Positions 5,578 to 8,335 of a stretch of 8,335 nt of DNA are shown piece by piece. Under the pieces are notes generated by a model. The model did not search any database. It saw only the letters and a program-made list of their open reading frames with translations, and was not told where the DNA came from. The stretch is from a bacterium. Its GTDB lineage: Bacteria > Verrucomicrobiota > Verrucomicrobiia > Opitutales > UBA953. Numbering within the stretch: position 1 is the first letter of the stretch; each line of letters starts with the position of its first letter. Location: contig RFOO01000032.1 in assembly GCA_009926645.1 (NCBI GenBank), positions 1 through 8,335 on the forward strand. The letters are read 5' to 3'. The translations under genes were made by a program, and so were the position numbers.

Positions 5578-5583
5578 ACTGCT

Positions 5584-7011
5584 ATGTCTGAAAACGACGA
5601 ATCTCAAGCTCAGCGCGAAGCCATCGAAGTGGATCGCACCAAGGGCGACTTCAAGTACGCCGAAGACTATGCTTTCGATGCAGGTATTGGCCTAAACCCA
5701 CAAGTCATTGACTATATTTCCAAGGTCAAAGGCGAGGATCCATGGATTTTAGAGTTCCGACAAAAAGCTCTAAAAATCTTTAACGACCTACCCATGCCAA
5801 CGCACTGGGCTACTCAAGATCTCGATTCGATCAAATTCGACTCCATTCGTTACTACCTAGCCAAGGGTCAAAAACCTGTGCGTACGTGGGAAGAAGTGCC
5901 TGAGGACGTCAAAGAGACTTTTGAACGCTTGGGTATTCCTGAGTCCGAGAGAAAATTCTTAGCAGGCGTTGAAGCTCAATTTGACTCCGAGGCCGTCTAC
6001 TCACGGATGAAAGATGAGTTGGAAAAACAAGGGGTCATTTTCTGCGGACCAACCGAGGGATTACGCGATCACCCCGATATTTTCCGCAAGTGGTTCGGCA
6101 AAGTCATTCCTGCAGGCGACAACAAATTCGCCGCACTGAATTCCGCTGTATTTTCTGGTGGCTCTTTCATCTATGTGCCCAAAGGCGTAAAAGTCGCACA
6201 ACCACTCCAAGCCTACTTCCGTATCAATGCGGAAAACTTTGGTCAGTTTGAACGCACTTTAATCATTGCGGATGAAGGCTCGGAAGTAACCTACATGGAG
6301 GGTTGCACGGCTCCCAAATTCGAAACCGCCACCCTACACTCAGCGGTGGTAGAACTAGTCGCCTTAAAAGGAGCCAAGATTCAGTACATCACCGTACAGA
6401 ATTGGTCGGCTAATGTCTTCAACCTCGTGACTAAACGAGGAGTGGCCGAAGAAGATGCGGAAGTTCGTTGGATTGATTGCAATATTGGTTCACGCCTTAC
6501 CATGAAATATCCTGGTGTCGTCCTGCGCGGTAAACGTGCCCGTGGTGAAGTCCTCTCGATTGCTTTAGCCAATGACGGACAGCACCAGGATACGGGTGCC
6601 AAGATGATTCACGCCGCGGATGAAACTTCTTCTAACATCATCGCTAAATCAATTTCTGTCGGTGCAGGTCGTTCAACCTATCGAGGCTTGGTTCACATGC
6701 CTAAAACCTTAAAAAATTGTAAGAATAATACCGAGTGCGACGCCTTGCTCATCAATGAGCACAGTCGCACCGACACCTACCCAGCGATTTCTGTGCGCGG
6801 TCAGAAAAACTCCGTTCAACATGAAGCGAGTGTTTCCAAAGTTTCGGCTGAGCAGATTTTTTATATGATGCAACGCGGTCTAAGTGAAGGCGAAGCCATG
6901 TCGCTCGCGGTGAATGGATTCGTCAACGACCTCGTCAAAGAGTTCCCCATGGAGTACTCGGTCGAACTCAAACGCCTCATCGAATTACAAATGGAGGGAT
7001 CCGTAGGTTAA
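5584..7011 (+). CDS. sufB: Fe-S cluster scaffold protein SufB
   Basis: Scaffold subunit of the SufBC2D complex on which sulfur and iron are assembled before transfer to apo-proteins. The 475 residues match normal bacterial SufB. The core begins near 150 (VIFCGPTEGLRDHPDIFRKW) and runs through SGGSFIYVPKGVKV (191-204) and the beta-helix. Residues known to be needed in E. coli SufB are present: C385 in NNTECDALLI (equivalent to C405), E414 in VQHEASVSKVS (equivalent to E434) and C241 in YMEGCTAP (equivalent to C254). The C-terminus ends EGSVG as in most SufB proteins. The frame is intact with no intein. It starts 6 bp after sufC, and sufD follows its stop after a single base. The gene order C-B-D differs from the B-C-D order of E. 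coli. Confidence 0.98.
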   Translation: MSENDESQAQREAIEVDRTKGDFKYAEDYAFDAGIGLNPQVIDYISKVKGEDPWILEFRQKALKIFNDLPMPTHWATQDLDSIKFDSIRYYLAKGQKPVRTWEEVPEDVKETFERLGIPESERKFLAGVEAQFDSEAVYSRMKDELEKQGVIFCGPTEGLRDHPDIFRKWFGKVIPAGDNKFAALNSAVFSGGSFIYVPKGVKVAQPLQAYFRINAENFGQFERTLIIADEGSEVTYMEGCTAPKFETATLHSAVVELVALKGAKIQYITVQNWSANVFNLVTKRGVAEEDAEVRWIDCNIGSRLTMKYPGVVLRGKRARGEVLSIALANDGQHQDTGAKMIHAADETSSNIIAKSISVGAGRSTYRGLVHMPKTLKNCKNNTECDALLINEHSRTDTYPAISVRGQKNSVQHEASVSKVSAEQIFYMMQRGLSEGEAMSLAVNGFVNDLVKEFPMEYSVELKRLIELQMEGSVG

Positions 7012-7012
7012 C

Positions 7013-8332
7013 ATGGCCGTTACGAACCTTATGCAAAACCCCCTTGATTCGCATGCGCAAGAAGCGGAAACCCGCCGTTACGCAGCGCACGACTGGTTTG
7101 CTGAACTTCGTCGCCAAGGTTGGCAGCAATTCTCCAGCCTACCCTTACCCAAACGCACCGACGAAAAATGGCGTTTCTCTGATACACGCTCGCTTAGTTT
7201 GGACAACTTCAGTTTGGCCAGTGCGCCGAGCGACGAAGTCGTCGATCGTTTGTTAGCCCAATCAAACCTCATTAGTCGTCCCGCAGGTTTACTCGTCCAC
7301 ATCGATGGTCACTGTGTTTTACGTCCTGCACTTTCTCCTGAATTAACGGCCCAAGGCGTCAAATTCGAATCCTTTGAAGATGCTCTGCGACACCACCCCG
7401 CCCTGCTTAAGGAATATATCCTCAAACATCGCGCCGGCCTCGGTGGTGAAAAGTTTTTAGCTCTCCACCAAGCTTGGTTACGTTCAGGTACCGTTCTCTA
7501 TGTGCCCAAGAATGTTGAAATAAAACAACCTTTTGTATCCGTCCATTGGACGGCAACTGAAGGGGTCGCCATTTTTCCTCACACTCTCGTCATCGCTGAG
7601 GATGGAGCCAAGGTTACGCTTCATGATTTCCAATGCAGTGCTGAACCACAGCTCCGCGCACTGGCCATCTCTGCGGCCGATCTTTATGCAGGCAAGGGCG
7701 CAACCATTTCTCGACTGGCGGTGCAAGCGTGGGGCTTGGCTACGCAATCTTTCGAAATTGCCAATACCTGCGGAGCAAAAGACTCACTCATTACTTCAGT
7801 GAATGCGGCATTAGGATCTCGACGTGCTCGTCTCGAAAATACCGTGCGCATCCAAGGTGAAGGGGCCGACGTTCGACTTTACGGGATCAGTGTAGCAACG
7901 GGAGAACAAGAATTTGATCAGCGGACCCTGCAAGTACACGATGCAGGAAACGCCAAATCTGACCTTCTTTTCAAAAATGTCCTGCTTGATAAAGCACGGA
8001 CGATTTTCTCGGGATTAATCAAAGTCGCACCCGATGCGCAGCGCACCGATGCCTATCAAACCAATCGCAACTTACTGCTTTCGCCCGAGGCTGAGGCCGA
8101 CTCACTTCCTGGCCTAGAAATTGAAGCGAATGATGTGAAGTGTTCCCATGGCGCAACGACTGGTCAGGTTAATCCCGAGGAACTGTTTTATCTCTTAGCC
8201 CGAGGTATTCCACTTCCCGTGGCTCAAGAACTTTTAGCCGAAGGTTTTCTTGAAGAAGTTTTAGCCAAAGTAGACGACGAGGAAGCAGCGACCGTGGTCC
8301 GCGAAATGTTCCGTCAAAAATTCCATTCTTAA
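7013..8332 (+). CDS. sufD: Fe-S cluster assembly protein SufD
   Basis: Paralogue of SufB that pairs with it in the SufBC2D complex and is linked to iron entry. The 439 residues are full length and the TAA lies 3 bases before the window end. The N-terminal region has the SufD pattern FSSLPLPKRTDEKWRFSDTR (40-59). The central part forms the beta-helix, with SGTVLYVPKNVEIKQPF (158-174) echoing the matching segment of SufB. The C-terminal signature EANDVKCSHGATTGQV (371-386) contains C377 and H379, equivalent to C358 and H360 of E. coli SufD, where the His is essential; FYLLARGIP follows. The start one base after the sufB stop implies translational coupling. A GGAGGG run at 6993-6998 lies too far upstream to be a normal ribosome-binding site. 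The cysteine desulfurase (sufS) expected in such an operon would lie beyond the right edge. Confidence 0.97.
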   Translation: MAVTNLMQNPLDSHAQEAETRRYAAHDWFAELRRQGWQQFSSLPLPKRTDEKWRFSDTRSLSLDNFSLASAPSDEVVDRLLAQSNLISRPAGLLVHIDGHCVLRPALSPELTAQGVKFESFEDALRHHPALLKEYILKHRAGLGGEKFLALHQAWLRSGTVLYVPKNVEIKQPFVSVHWTATEGVAIFPHTLVIAEDGAKVTLHDFQCSAEPQLRALAISAADLYAGKGATISRLAVQAWGLATQSFEIANTCGAKDSLITSVNAALGSRRARLENTVRIQGEGADVRLYGISVATGEQEFDQRTLQVHDAGNAKSDLLFKNVLLDKARTIFSGLIKVAPDAQRTDAYQTNRNLLLSPEAEADSLPGLEIEANDVKCSHGATTGQVNPEELFYLLARGIPLPVAQELLAEGFLEEVLAKVDDEEAATVVREMFRQKFHS

Positions 8333-8335
8333 AAT

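Noticed and set aside
6993..6998. GGAGGG as the sufD ribosome-binding site
   Set aside because: It lies 14 nt before the ATG, and the bases encode the conserved EGSVG end of SufB, which explains them.
7484..7802. Open frames on both strands inside sufD
   Set aside because: Shadows of sufD; the sufD frame carries all the family signatures through this stretch.

Overview
The window is ordinary-looking chromosomal housekeeping DNA from a bacterium of balanced base composition. It carries one leftward gene (dnaK, cut by the left edge) and eight rightward genes, all intact: hemB, a VF530-family gene, leuB, a small helix-hairpin-helix gene, a stand-alone LON-domain gene, a Fur-family regulator, and sufC-sufB-sufD. 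I see no tRNA, rRNA, CRISPR array, insertion sequence, phage gene or integration scar. A stand-alone LON domain protein, a VF530 protein, a Fur-sufCBD cluster and the near-total absence of Shine-Dalgarno sequences would fit a Verrucomicrobiota (Opitutae-like) genome. That placement is an inference from gene style, not from a marker gene.

Layout. 1-603: 5' part of dnaK on the minus strand. 604-813: a 210-bp divergent regulatory region packed with short dyad symmetries and carrying a sigma-54-like -24/-12 element facing dnaK. 814-2082: hemB and a VF530 gene separated by 6 bp. 2141-3534: leuB and a Cdd1-like helix-hairpin-helix gene joined by a TAATG stop/start overlap. 3617-4270: LON-domain protein, possibly translated from a leaderless mRNA. 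4315-4368: a promoter with a 7-1-7 Fur/PerR-type operator over its -10 element. 4369-8332: fur-like gene, sufC, sufB and sufD with gaps of 6, 6 and 1 bp, clearly one operon.

How the genes work together. The right half is a coherent iron-sulfur cluster assembly operon: the SufBCD scaffold-ATPase complex, headed by an iron- or peroxide-type regulator that probably controls itself and the suf genes through the operator at 4336-4352. The regulator is the most interesting protein here. It has lost both CxxC structural-zinc pairs, has Cys instead of Asp at one regulatory-metal position, and that Cys is followed by Pro, which is the minimal heme regulatory motif. Together with an HxH pair this recalls Irr-type heme/iron sensors. 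hemB, about 2.5 kb upstream, is of the aspartate (Mg-type) class. leuB belongs to leucine synthesis, and its product feeds a pathway with an Fe-S isomerase (LeuCD), so a loose Fe-S link is possible but not shown. The start of the fur-like gene is best placed at 4369, not at the upstream in-frame ATG at 4315, because that ATG lies in the -35 element.
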